Made by a program: the position numbers and the translations under genes. The notes under the pieces were generated by a model, which saw nothing but the letters and a program-made list of their open reading frames with translations, did no database searches and had not been told where the DNA came from. Source: Chloroflexota bacterium (lineage in GTDB: Bacteria > Chloroflexota > Dehalococcoidia > Lucifugimonadales > UBA3495). From it: a stretch of DNA of 47,166 nucleotides. The DNA is taken from contig JAPPCX010000091.1 of assembly GCA_028875655.1 (NCBI GenBank), forward strand, positions 1-47,166. The letters run 5' to 3'. Of the stretch, positions 1 through 6,569 are shown one piece after another (positions within the stretch are counted from its first letter, which is position 1; each line of letters opens with the position of its first letter).

Positions 1-278
1 TTCATCTCTTTTGCATTGATCATCGATGCTTTGATGTAGTGTGAACACGCCCTAGTCCATGCTATCAACTGATGCCATGCCTGTTCCGGCGTTGACGTCG
101 TATCGCGCCAGATTCGAGGATTAGTTGCCACACTCAAAAATTCGTAGCAGCAAGGCCACGGGATTGCCCAAATCTCGTTGCCCTCGGCTAAGGTGCGTAA
201 TATCGCCGCCGCTGTTTGATGCACTTGCGATTCTCGACGGTGAGCGTAAACCAGGATATTGGTATCTATGGCGTCCAA
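1..278 (-). CDS. vapC: VapC-type PIN-domain toxin, C-terminus off the window edge
   Basis: Reading the minus strand from a TTG at 278 gives an open frame to the window edge (92 codons). It begins MDAIDTNILVYAHRRES, the usual start of PIN-domain ribonuclease toxins, with the first metal-binding Asp in DTN. There is no ATG near this position. The TTG lies inside the last codons of the upstream antitoxin gene, overlapping it by 13 bases, which is typical of translational coupling in vapBC operons. The remaining PIN acidic residues would lie outside the window, so completeness cannot be judged. PIN toxins cleave RNA and are held inactive by the antitoxin. The family call is firm and the start codon is inferred. 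Confidence 0.8.
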   Translation of the reverse strand, partial: MDAIDTNILVYAHRRESQVHQTAAAILRTLAEGNEIWAIPWPCCYEFLSVATNPRIWRDTTSTPEQAWHQLIAWTRACSHYIKASMINAKEM

Positions 279-529
279 TCCCGCGCTTCCTCACCGTAAA
301 TCATCGCGCGCAATTCCTGCCATGAGTATTGCGCCATTGGATCCGGCCTGTGCGCATCGCCCACACTGCAATCCGGCAGCCGGTAGCCCTCGTCCTCACA
401 GGACGGCGCAGTTGACAAGACTCTTCGGAGTCCATCTTCCACCAACGCCTGCAACGAGCGTCCCGTCCGCTCGGCATGAAGTTTCGCCCGGTCCAGCAAT
501 TCGTCCTGGATGTCCACAGTAGTCTTCAT
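266..529 (-). CDS. vapB: VapB-type antitoxin (ribbon-helix-helix)
   Basis: This 87-residue protein starts MKTTVDIQDELLDRAKLHAE, the short beta strand plus helix of ribbon-helix-helix antitoxins that pair with PIN toxins. The N-terminal 40 residues would dimerise and bind the operon's own promoter. The C-terminal half (YSWQELRAMIYGEEARDW) is the part expected to wrap around the toxin. It is the first gene of a two-gene minus-strand operon with the PIN gene overlapping its 3' end. No strong Shine-Dalgarno sequence precedes the ATG. The pair identity rests on both the family look and the gene order. Confidence 0.8.
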   Translation of the reverse strand: MKTTVDIQDELLDRAKLHAERTGRSLQALVEDGLRRVLSTAPSCEDEGYRLPDCSVGDAHRPDPMAQYSWQELRAMIYGEEARDWTP

Positions 530-640
530 ACTGGCTATGCTAACCGCCTAGCGCTAATCCGGTCAATCGCCGCTGTTTGCTATACTGCCGGCACACCATA
601 GCCGGGCGCGATAGCGTCCGGAACCAAAGGACGTGTCTCA

Positions 641-2047
641 ATGACCACCAACTCCCTGCCCGCAACCCTCGGCGAACTGCGCGATAGCGGCTATCGAACC
701 GTTTCCGTGCGCGAGGAAATCCGCCGCAACCTGATCTCCAAGATCCGCGCCGAGGAGCCGGTGTTCCCCGGCATCGTTGGATTCGACCAGACGGTGATTC
801 CCCAGCTGGAGAACGCCATCCTGGCCGGCCAGGACATCATCCTGCTGGGCGAACGCGGGCAGGCCAAGACCCGCCTGATCCGCGAGATGGTCAACCTGCT
901 GGACGATCACATCCCCACCATTGCGGGCAGCGAGCTGAACGACGATCCGTACAACCCCATCAGCCCCGACGGACAGCGCATCGTCGCCGAAATGGGCGAC
1001 GACGCGCCCATCGCCTGGATCGAGCGCGACCGCCGCTACTCGGAAAAACTGGCGACGCCGGACATTTCCATCGCCGACCTCATCGGCGAGATCGACCCCA
1101 TCAAGGTCGCCGAGGGCCGCCACCTGTCCGACGAGACCGCCATCCACTACGGCCTGGTGCCGCGCACCAACCGGGGCATCTTCTGCATCAACGAGCTGCC
1201 CGACCTGGCCGAGCGCATCCAGGTGGGCCTGTTCAATCTCATGGAGGAGCGCGACGTCCAGATCAAGGGCTACCGCATTCGCATGCCGCTGGACGTGTTC
1301 GTCGTCGCCACCGCCAACCCGGAGGACTACACCAACCGGGGACGCATCGTGACACCGCTCAAGGACCGCTACGGCGCGCAGATTCACACCCACTACCCGC
1401 GCACCATTGAGGAAGAAATCGACATCATGGAGCAGGAGCGCAACCTGTTCCCCGACGAGGACAAGGTGTACGTGCCGTCCTTCATGACCGAGATCGTGGC
1501 CGAGGTTACCGCCCGCGCCCGCGGCAGCAACGAGATCAACCAGCGCTCCGGCGTCAGCGTGCGCGTGTCCATCTCGAACTACGAGACCCTGATCAGCAAC
1601 GCCCTGCGCCGCAGCATCCGCCTGGACGAGTCCATCGCCTGCCCGCGCGTCAGCGACCTGCCGTACCTGATCGCGTCGCTGGGCGGCAAGATCGAGCTGG
1701 AAACCTTCGGCGAGGGCCGCGAGGACCGGCTGGTCGAAGACCTCACCAAGCGCGCCTCTCTCGCCATCTTCACCCGCTACTGCAACCTGGACGAACTGGA
1801 CGACGTGGTGATGTCCTTCGACCTGGGCAACGCCGTGGAGACCGGCAGCGACGTGCCTTCCGAGTCCTACGCCTCAGCCCTGGCCAATGTGGACGGCCTT
1901 GCGCCGGTGGTGTCCCGGCTAACCGGCGACGACCAACGGCCCGAGGTGCAGGCGTCGGCGGTGGAGTTCGTCCTGGAGGGACTGCACCTGAACCGCCGCC
2001 TCAACTGCGCCCGCACCCCCGCCGGCGGCTACCGCTACGCCCGGTAA
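641..2047 (+). CDS. MoxR/Mg-chelatase-like AAA+ ATPase
   Basis: This is a 468-residue AAA+ protein. Walker A is GERGQAKT at residues 70-77 and Walker B is GIFCINELPDL around 179-189. Next come a sensor-1-like segment (DVFVVATANPEDY) and a helical lid. The layout matches MoxR and Mg-chelatase ChlI-type ATPases, which remodel partner proteins, usually together with a VWA-domain protein that inserts metal or assembles an enzyme. No VWA gene is adjacent; the next gene is a Uma2 nuclease 33 bases downstream. The start has AAAGGA about 9 bases upstream. The substrate is unknown. Confidence 0.8.
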   Translation: MTTNSLPATLGELRDSGYRTVSVREEIRRNLISKIRAEEPVFPGIVGFDQTVIPQLENAILAGQDIILLGERGQAKTRLIREMVNLLDDHIPTIAGSELNDDPYNPISPDGQRIVAEMGDDAPIAWIERDRRYSEKLATPDISIADLIGEIDPIKVAEGRHLSDETAIHYGLVPRTNRGIFCINELPDLAERIQVGLFNLMEERDVQIKGYRIRMPLDVFVVATANPEDYTNRGRIVTPLKDRYGAQIHTHYPRTIEEEIDIMEQERNLFPDEDKVYVPSFMTEIVAEVTARARGSNEINQRSGVSVRVSISNYETLISNALRRSIRLDESIACPRVSDLPYLIASLGGKIELETFGEGREDRLVEDLTKRASLAIFTRYCNLDELDDVVMSFDLGNAVETGSDVPSESYASALANVDGLAPVVSRLTGDDQRPEVQASAVEFVLEGLHLNRRLNCARTPAGGYRYAR

Positions 2048-2080
2048 ACTCTCGCATCTTCTCGTTAGAGGAGGATTGCC

Positions 2081-2656
2081 ATGACCACGCAGAACATAGC
2101 CGCCGCGCCGCCCGTCTCGCTGGAAGAATACGCCGCGCTGCCCAAACACCCACGCTACGAACTGGTCAAAGGAGTTCTAGTAGAACTGATGGCTGCGTCC
2201 GAAGAACACGAACATACCGGCTCACTGGTCAATTGGCGCTTGTCAGAGCACGTTTTCCCCAACGGGTTAGGCCGGGTATATATCAGCAACCGGGGTTATG
2301 TCACCGGGCCGGATTCACCAGCCACCTCGCGGATGCCCGATGTATCCTTCATGTCCAACGAGCGGCTGGGACGCCCTGACTTATTCGGCAAGCTCCACGA
2401 CGGTGCGCCCGATCTAGCAGTTGAGATTCTTTCCGACAGCAATACTCCCGCCGAAATCGCTCGGAAAATCACCGAGTACCTCAACGCCGGCGGCAGGGCC
2501 GTCTGGGTCATTGATATCGACGCCCGCGCCATCACCGTACACACCCCCAATGCACCGCCGGTCACCCTCACCGATGCTGATACCATCGACGGCGCCGACT
2601 ACCTCCCCGGCTTCTCCTGCCCCGTCTCTGACCTGCTCCCGACCAGCGCTGATTAG
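2081..2656 (+). CDS. Uma2 family (DUF820) PD-(D/E)XK endonuclease-like protein
   Basis: The 191-residue protein has the Uma2 order: an N-terminal SLEEYAALP...RYELVKG segment, a central MPDVSFMS, then PDLAVEILSDS and a downstream Lys in ARKITEYLNAG. These form the PD-(D/E)XK-like nuclease core. Such genes are multi-copy in Cyanobacteria and Chloroflexota; their physiological role is not settled. It follows the AAA+ gene closely with GAGGAGG as ribosome site (about 2068-2074), so they may share a transcript. Its stop codon overlaps the stop of the convergent selenoprotein-like gene by two bases. A second Uma2 protein lies at 21959-22867. Confidence 0.8.
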   Translation: MTTQNIAAAPPVSLEEYAALPKHPRYELVKGVLVELMAASEEHEHTGSLVNWRLSEHVFPNGLGRVYISNRGYVTGPDSPATSRMPDVSFMSNERLGRPDLFGKLHDGAPDLAVEILSDSNTPAEIARKITEYLNAGGRAVWVIDIDARAITVHTPNAPPVTLTDADTIDGADYLPGFSCPVSDLLPTSAD

Positions 2657-2982
2657 ACCAGCGATGCTCTCCGCCCCAGCGTGATCCCGTCGGGCAGTGC
2701 GATGGTCGCCTTCAGGTTGCGGAACAGCAGGAACCGGCTCACCAACACGTCCACCCGCTCGGCGTAGTCGGCGATGCCCGGAGCCAGCAGCAGTTCAATA
2801 TCGCCATACTCAGCCCGCTCGTAGGCGTCCAGGTTGCGCCGCCGCCGCACGTTGGTATCGACCGATACCTCTACGGATTCGCCGCTTCAACCCTTCCAGC
2901 AGATCAGGTCAATCACGGCCCGACCACCCTTGTTGCGAATGAACTGGGCCGCCTCGGCCGTTATTTCCAACTGTGCGCTCAT
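2653..2982 (-). CDS. Candidate selenoprotein, CC/Se-motif-like, with in-frame TGA at codon 32
   Basis: Seen: from an ATG at 2982 with AGAAGGG upstream, the frame runs 109 residues to TAA at 2653 with a single internal stop, TGA at 2889-2887. The N-terminal part is MSAQLEITAEAAQFIRNKGG followed by RAVIDLICWKG, then the TGA, then SGESVEVSVDT. The C-terminal part (GDIELLLAPGIADYAERVDV and SRFLLFRNLKATIALP) keeps the same coding style. A hairpin with a GGUC tetraloop follows the TGA. Known, from memory and not checked: a family of small proteins labelled CC/Se motif family (seleno)protein has this size, an ITxEA...KGG start and a C-terminal strand/LxFxxLxV pattern, with Cys or Sec in the loop. 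Inference: TGA encodes selenocysteine. The alternative is a single nonsense mutation (CGA or TGC to TGA). The gene begins 12 bases after the hicA stop and is probably co-transcribed with hicBA. Confidence 0.6.
2850..2875 (-). promoter_or_regulatory. Putative bacterial SECIS hairpin
   Basis: On the coding strand GGTATC-GGTC-GATACC (2869-2854) forms a perfect 6-bp stem with a GGUC tetraloop. A lower CGT/ACG stem is separated by a 3x1 internal loop. The loop begins 23 nt after the TGA, within the window usually accepted for bacterial SECIS elements (about 16-37 nt), and has G at its first two positions. The E. coli fdhF element also presents a GGUC loop to SelB. The hairpin lies in the coding frame (VSVDT). 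Confidence 0.6.
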
Positions 2983-2994
2983 ATCGTAGCCCTT

Positions 2995-3282
2995 CTAATC
3001 TAGCGGCTGCCCATCCCAAGGCGCGTCGGGGTCCAGATAGCGGCGCGGGATGTCGCCGCGCAACGCCGTCCGAAACTCCTCGGCGCTGTTGAATTTGAGG
3101 TCATCAATCGCAATTTTGCCCATCAGCAAGGCGCCGATTTCCTTGTCTCCATGTGAAATATGAGTGGTTATCCTCAGCCATTCGTGGTGGAAGTAGGCGT
3201 GGTGGCGGTTGTCCTGCAAGAATCGCATCCGCCGGAGTAGTCGCAACAGTTCCCGGGTTTTGACGTTGGCAATTCTTGGCAT
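2995..3282 (-). CDS. hicA: HicA-like mRNA interferase toxin
   Basis: This 95-residue protein starts MPRIANVKTRELLRLLRRMRF, followed by QDNRHHAYFHH and ITTHISHGDKEIG. That is the HicA double-stranded-RNA-binding-like fold, with the catalytic His in the HHAYFHH strand where the family usually has GSH. HicA cleaves mRNA and is neutralised by HicB. The gene starts 2 bases after the hicB stop. It is longer than a typical HicA (about 60-80 residues) because of a C-terminal tail, RRYLDPDAPWDGQPLD. The antitoxin-first order matches one of the two known hic arrangements. Confidence 0.75.
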   Translation of the reverse strand: MPRIANVKTRELLRLLRRMRFLQDNRHHAYFHHEWLRITTHISHGDKEIGALLMGKIAIDDLKFNSAEEFRTALRGDIPRRYLDPDAPWDGQPLD

Positions 3283-3284
3283 CG

Positions 3285-3575
3285 CTAGGCCGGCGCAGGA
3301 ACCGCAGGATGCGCCACCTTACGCAGCCATGGAACGACATCTTCCGCAACCAATTCCGCAATCAATTCTTCCACATCATCCTGCGCCGCTCCACCGAACT
3401 TCACCCGGTCTGGTTCCAGCTCCAAGAAGCAGGCTATCGCTTTGGAGATCTCTGCCAGAGCCTCCGCTTCGGTGTCTCCCTGCCCATGGGCGCGGCACAC
3501 GGCGGGGCAAAGCGCCGCGTAGCACTTTGAGCCATCGGAAAGATCGTCAAGCCAGACAACAACGTCGTATTCCAT
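3285..3575 (-). CDS. hicB: HicB-like antitoxin
   Basis: The 96-residue protein opens MEYDVVVWLDDLSDGSKCYA, continues ALCPAVCRAHGQGDTEAEALAEISKAIACFLE and ends in an acidic helical tail. The first part is the partial RNase-H fold of HicB antitoxins, in which VxxCPxLPGxxxxGDTxEEA is the common pattern. No ribbon-helix-helix or HTH tail is obvious, so DNA binding is uncertain. GGAGG lies 6 bases before the ATG. It leads a minus-strand unit with hicA and the selenoprotein-like gene. Confidence 0.75.
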   Translation of the reverse strand: MEYDVVVWLDDLSDGSKCYAALCPAVCRAHGQGDTEAEALAEISKAIACFLELEPDRVKFGGAAQDDVEELIAELVAEDVVPWLRKVAHPAVPAPA

Positions 3576-3602
3576 AACCAGCCTCCACGCTTTCTCACCT
3601 CA

Positions 3603-3608
3603 ATTATA
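3603..3608 (-). promoter_or_regulatory. Possible -10 box of the hicBA unit
   Basis: TATAAT on the minus strand lies about 28 bases before the hicB start, in the short gap after yqeK. No well-spaced TTGACA-like -35 is visible, so support is weak. Confidence 0.3.
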
Positions 3609-3609
3609 C

Positions 3610-4218
3610 TCAGCCAACCGCCTCCCTCGCCAACAGCAGCGCGTTGCGTGATTCGATTGCCGCCGGATGCACTGGCACTCCGCTGTCCAGCAGCCGTGCT
3701 ATGTTGTTGGTCAGGAACATTAGCATCGCCGCCGGCAGGTCGGTCTCGGCCAGTTCCCTCAGCTCCGGCTGACAAGGGTAGCGCTTGAGTTTGACGGGAT
3801 CCAGCTTGTCGGCCAGGAGGATGATGTGGCCGATGGTATCGCCGCCCGTGGGGTTGCCGGTGGTGTGCCAGTAGATGGCGTCGTAAAGCTGGGGGTGGCT
3901 CAGCCCGTCCTCGCGCTTGAGCAGTTCGGCGCCCACCATGCCGTGCAGGATGGCCGGGTTGCGCCGCTCGTATTCGGTCACCGGAGGCAGGTCGTAATCC
4001 TCCATCCGTAGCAGGTTCTCCGCGCCCGAGAAATGCCTGGTGGCGTCGTGGGCCAGCGCGGCCAGCCCCACGGCGTCGGCATCCTGTCCATGCTTTTCGC
4101 AGAGGCCACGTGCGATCTGCTCAACGCGCTGGCAGTGCTCGCAGAGCGCGGGCGGCAAGCGACGCATCCGCCGGTGGATGCGGTCATACACGCGGCCGGG
4201 GATTTCGATGGTGGTCAT
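3610..4218 (-). CDS. yqeK: YqeK-like HD-domain Ap4A hydrolase
   Basis: The 202-residue protein carries the HD-domain metal ligands in YqeK order: HCQRV (His28), HD (57-58), LHG (His92), YWHTTG (His118) and LLADKLDP (Asp137). The AIYWHTTGNP...LADKLDP block is characteristic of YqeK, a symmetrical bis(5'-nucleosyl)-tetraphosphatase. In Firmicutes yqeK usually follows nadD, which here lies about 4.8 kb away in obg-nadD. The gene starts 4 bases after the upstream HIT gene's stop, so the two are co-transcribed. Both act on dinucleoside polyphosphates or related nucleotides in their families, so pairing makes sense. Confidence 0.75.
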   Translation of the reverse strand: MTTIEIPGRVYDRIHRRMRRLPPALCEHCQRVEQIARGLCEKHGQDADAVGLAALAHDATRHFSGAENLLRMEDYDLPPVTEYERRNPAILHGMVGAELLKREDGLSHPQLYDAIYWHTTGNPTGGDTIGHIILLADKLDPVKLKRYPCQPELRELAETDLPAAMLMFLTNNIARLLDSGVPVHPAAIESRNALLLAREAVG

Positions 4219-4222
4219 CGGG

Positions 4223-4579
4223 TCAGCCCATGTCGCCCAGGGCGCGACCGCCCAGCAGGTGCATGTGAGGCCAGGCGATGGTCTGGCCGGCGTCCTCGCC
4301 GTTGTTCATCACCAGCCGATAGCCGCTGATGGTGACGCCCTCGCGCCGGGCCATCTCCGCGGCGACGACGAAGAGGTGCCCCATGATGCCCTCCATGGCC
4401 GGGCTGATGTAGTCCAGGCCGTTGATGGGCATGTTGGGGATGATCAGCAGATGCACCGGCGCCTTGGGATAGATGTCGCGCACGACGAAGCAACGCTCAT
4501 CGCGGTAAATCACGTCGGGATGCAGCGGGTCCCGGGCCATGGCGGCGAAGGGCGAGTTGCGGGCGGGGGTGATGGTCAT
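4223..4579 (-). CDS. HIT-family nucleotide-binding protein with altered triad
   Basis: This 118-residue protein has the HIT fold sequence: YRDERCFVVRDIYPKAPVHL, the IPNMPI loop and GYRLVMNNGEDAGQ, ending at the triad region QTIAWPHMHLLGG. Aligned to the usual QSVxHLHLHxLGG, the first triad histidine is Trp; the central (nucleophilic) and third His remain. HIT proteins hydrolyse or transfer purine nucleotides. Loss of the first His should weaken activity but not necessarily binding. A GGAG lies about 11 bases upstream of the ATG. It is the first gene of a HIT-yqeK pair. Confidence 0.75.
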   Translation of the reverse strand: MTITPARNSPFAAMARDPLHPDVIYRDERCFVVRDIYPKAPVHLLIIPNMPINGLDYISPAMEGIMGHLFVVAAEMARREGVTISGYRLVMNNGEDAGQTIAWPHMHLLGGRALGDMG

Positions 4580-4613
4580 GGGGATGAAACTCCTTCAAAA
4601 TTGGTAACCAATC

Positions 4614-4699
4614 TGTCATTGTGAGCGCAGCGCGGCAATCTCGAACCAGATACGCGCTTTCGACGGGGTTGCCACGTCGCCGCGCTCCTCGCAATGACA
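4614..4699. repeat. Repeat family B: 86-bp element with inverted ends
   Basis: The element starts TGTCATTG and ends CAATGACA. Its outer about 22 bases are imperfect inverted copies (TGTCATTGTGAGCGCAGCGC against the reverse complement of the right end). It fills the gap between the acyl-CoA dehydrogenase stop and the HIT start. Partial copies of the same end sequence occur at 6530-6544 and 42678-42706. The layout is that of a non-autonomous MITE-like unit; no transposase is present in the window. Confidence 0.65.
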
Positions 4700-4704
4700 G
4701 CAAA

Positions 4705-5880
4705 TTACGCCGCCTCGATCTCCTGCAGCGCGATTTCCTTGTGGTCGTGGACGCTGCCGTAGGATAGTTCCTGCACCTTGGCTCGGCGGGTGTAGAGCTG
4801 GAGGTTGTGTTCCATGGTGAAGCCGATGGCGCCGTGGCACTGGTGGCCCAGCGAGCACACCCGTTGGTAGGCTCCACTGCACCACGCCTTGGCGACGGCA
4901 ACCTCGCGGCGGGCCGGCTGGCCCTCGGAGATGGCCCACGCCGCCTGGTACGCCACGTGGCGCGCGCCCTCGACGTCGGTGGCCATGTTGGCGCAGTGAT
5001 GCTGCACCGCCTGGAAGCTGCCCACCGGCCGTCCGAACTGCGTGCGCTGCTTCACGTACTCCACCGTCATGTCCACCACTGCCTCGGCGCCGCCCACCAT
5101 CTGCACACAGTGGGCCGCCGTCGCCCGCGCCAACGCCCGCTCGATGACGGGCCAACCCTCGCCAACCTCGCCCAGCACGGCGTCCCCGGACACCGACACG
5201 TTGTGCATCCGTATCTCGCACAGCCGCTCGTTGCCGATGGTGCTCACCTGCTCGACTTCAACTCCCGACGCGCCGGAGGGAACCAGGAAGAGAGTGATAC
5301 CCTCTTCTGGATTCCCGCTTTCGCGGGAATGACGGGAGGAATTGGGGTCGTCGCCGGCTGGCATGGTCCGAGCAGCGACGATGATAGTGTCGGCGGCGTG
5401 GGCGTCGGGGACGAACAACTTGGTTCCGTTGATGACGTAGCCACCATCCGAAGCTCTGGCCTGGGTCTCAACACCCCACGCCTCGGTGGTAGCCGACGGC
5501 TCGGTGAGCGCCAGGGTCAGGCGCACCGTGCCGGCGCAAACGCCGGTCAGGATGTTCTGTTTCTGAGCGTCGTTGCCGGCGTCGAGCACGGTGAGGCCGC
5601 CGAGCACTACGGTGGCGAAGAACGGAGCCGGCAGCAGCGCCCGTCCCGTCTCTTCCACCAGCACCGCCAAATCCAGGAAAGTGCCGCCGGTGCCGCCGTA
5701 CTGCTCGGGGAAGGGTATGCCGGTCCAGCCCAGGTTGACCACCTGACGCCAGATGTCTTCGCTGAACCCCTGCGGGTCGTCCTCCAGCTCGCGCACCAGC
5801 GTGAGCGGACATTCCTGGGCCAGAAATTCGCGGGCCGAGTTCTTCAGCATCTGCTGAATCTCGCTGAGTCCCATATCCAT
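4705..5880 (-). CDS. Acyl-CoA dehydrogenase family protein
   Basis: The 391-residue protein shows the acyl-CoA dehydrogenase plan: an N-terminal helical domain, a central beta domain, then the C-terminal bundle with QRTQFGRPVGSFQAVQHHCA and HGAIGFTMEHNLQLYTRRAK, where Glu in FTME matches the catalytic base position. It oxidises an acyl-CoA at alpha-beta with FAD; the substrate cannot be told. The ATG at 5880 is chosen because GGGAGG lies 9 bases upstream. Odd: in the beta domain the frame contains NSSRHSRESGNPEEG, encoded by a dispersed palindromic repeat that also occurs between genes, inserted without breaking the frame. No electron-transfer flavoprotein gene is nearby. Confidence 0.85.
   Translation of the reverse strand: MDMGLSEIQQMLKNSAREFLAQECPLTLVRELEDDPQGFSEDIWRQVVNLGWTGIPFPEQYGGTGGTFLDLAVLVEETGRALLPAPFFATVVLGGLTVLDAGNDAQKQNILTGVCAGTVRLTLALTEPSATTEAWGVETQARASDGGYVINGTKLFVPDAHAADTIIVAARTMPAGDDPNSSRHSRESGNPEEGITLFLVPSGASGVEVEQVSTIGNERLCEIRMHNVSVSGDAVLGEVGEGWPVIERALARATAAHCVQMVGGAEAVVDMTVEYVKQRTQFGRPVGSFQAVQHHCANMATDVEGARHVAYQAAWAISEGQPARREVAVAKAWCSGAYQRVCSLGHQCHGAIGFTMEHNLQLYTRRAKVQELSYGSVHDHKEIALQEIEAA
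5307..5335. repeat. Repeat family A copy, inside a coding region
   Basis: ATTCCCGC-TTTC-GCGGGAAT with flanking CTGG and GACGG. The arms are perfect over 8 bases. Related copies are intergenic at 17414-17442 and 42111-42141. Here it lies in frame in the acyl-CoA dehydrogenase and encodes the RHSRESGNP segment. Confidence 0.8.
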
Positions 5881-6078
5881 AGGGGAAAGCCTCCCGCCGC
5901 GGGCCACCGGAACGGCAGTCCGGGCGAAGCAAGAAAGGATTTGAAAGCGCAGCGAGTATAGCGCACCGGGCCGGCGGCGGCAAACCTACTGGCCCTCGTT
6001 TGCCGCCCAGCATCGCCCCTGTGTACAATGCGGCTATCACCCCTCCCGCCGTCGTATTGCATCCCAAGGAGGCGCCCC

Positions 6079-6498
6079 ATGTATCAACGGCCCACCCTCA
6101 GCCTCAGCCAGGTCCGCAACGCCATGAACGCCATGCTGGACCAGGCCCAGCAGGAACCCGACCGTCCGCTGGCCATCGCCATCGTTGACGCCGACGCCAA
6201 GCTGCTCAGCTACGCTCGCATGGACAACTGCCGCGCGCTGCCCCAGCGGATGGCCGTCAGCAAGGCGTACACGTCGGCAATGTCCGGCTCCGACTCCGAC
6301 GCCTACGCCCAGCGCCTCAAGAACGAGGGCCGCAACATCGCCGACTTCGGCGACCCCCAATTGGTAGCCGTCCAGGGCGCCGTCGTGGTGCGGGATCCAG
6401 AGACCGACCTGGTTTTGGGAGCAATCGGCGTCAGCGGCCTGACCGCCCAGGAGGACGAGGATCTGGCCCGGCTGGGAATGCAGGCACTGGGGCTGTAG
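6079..6498 (+). CDS. GlcG/HbpS-type protein (DUF336)
   Basis: The 139-residue protein has the DUF336 pattern: LSLSQVRNAMNAMLDQAQ, then PLAIAIVDADAKLLSYARMD, AVSKAYTSA, and the C-terminal GAIGVSGLTAQEDEDLARLG. Members bind haem or cobalamin-type ligands, or sit beside glycolate, diol or aromatic degradation genes; the fold is PAS/profilin-like. The ATG at 6079 is chosen over an upstream start because AGGAGG lies just before it. It is divergent from the acyl-CoA dehydrogenase, with about 200 bases between the starts. The ligand and role here are unknown. Confidence 0.75.
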   Translation: MYQRPTLSLSQVRNAMNAMLDQAQQEPDRPLAIAIVDADAKLLSYARMDNCRALPQRMAVSKAYTSAMSGSDSDAYAQRLKNEGRNIADFGDPQLVAVQGAVVVRDPETDLVLGAIGVSGLTAQEDEDLARLGMQALGL

Positions 6499-6508
6499 CG
6501 AGACTGCC

Positions 6509-6544
6509 ATCCGCCGGAGGCGGATTACGCTCCTCGCAATGACA
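6509..6544. repeat. Hairpin plus partial family B repeat end
   Basis: ATCCGCC-GGA-GGCGGAT is a perfect 7-bp hairpin just after the GlcG-like stop. It runs into CTCCTCGCAATGACA, the same right end as the element at 4614-4699. It could act as a terminator, but no T-run follows. Confidence 0.55.
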
Positions 6545-6569
6545 GGTTAGATAATTTCGGAGACTCCTC

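Noticed and set aside
638-1393. 251-codon frame opposite the AAA+ gene
   Set aside because: Val/Asp/Gly-rich shadow of a well-supported ATPase.
2653-2850. 65-residue protein starting at the internal ATG 2850
   Set aside because: It has no ribosome site and is only the C-terminal part of the TGA-containing gene.
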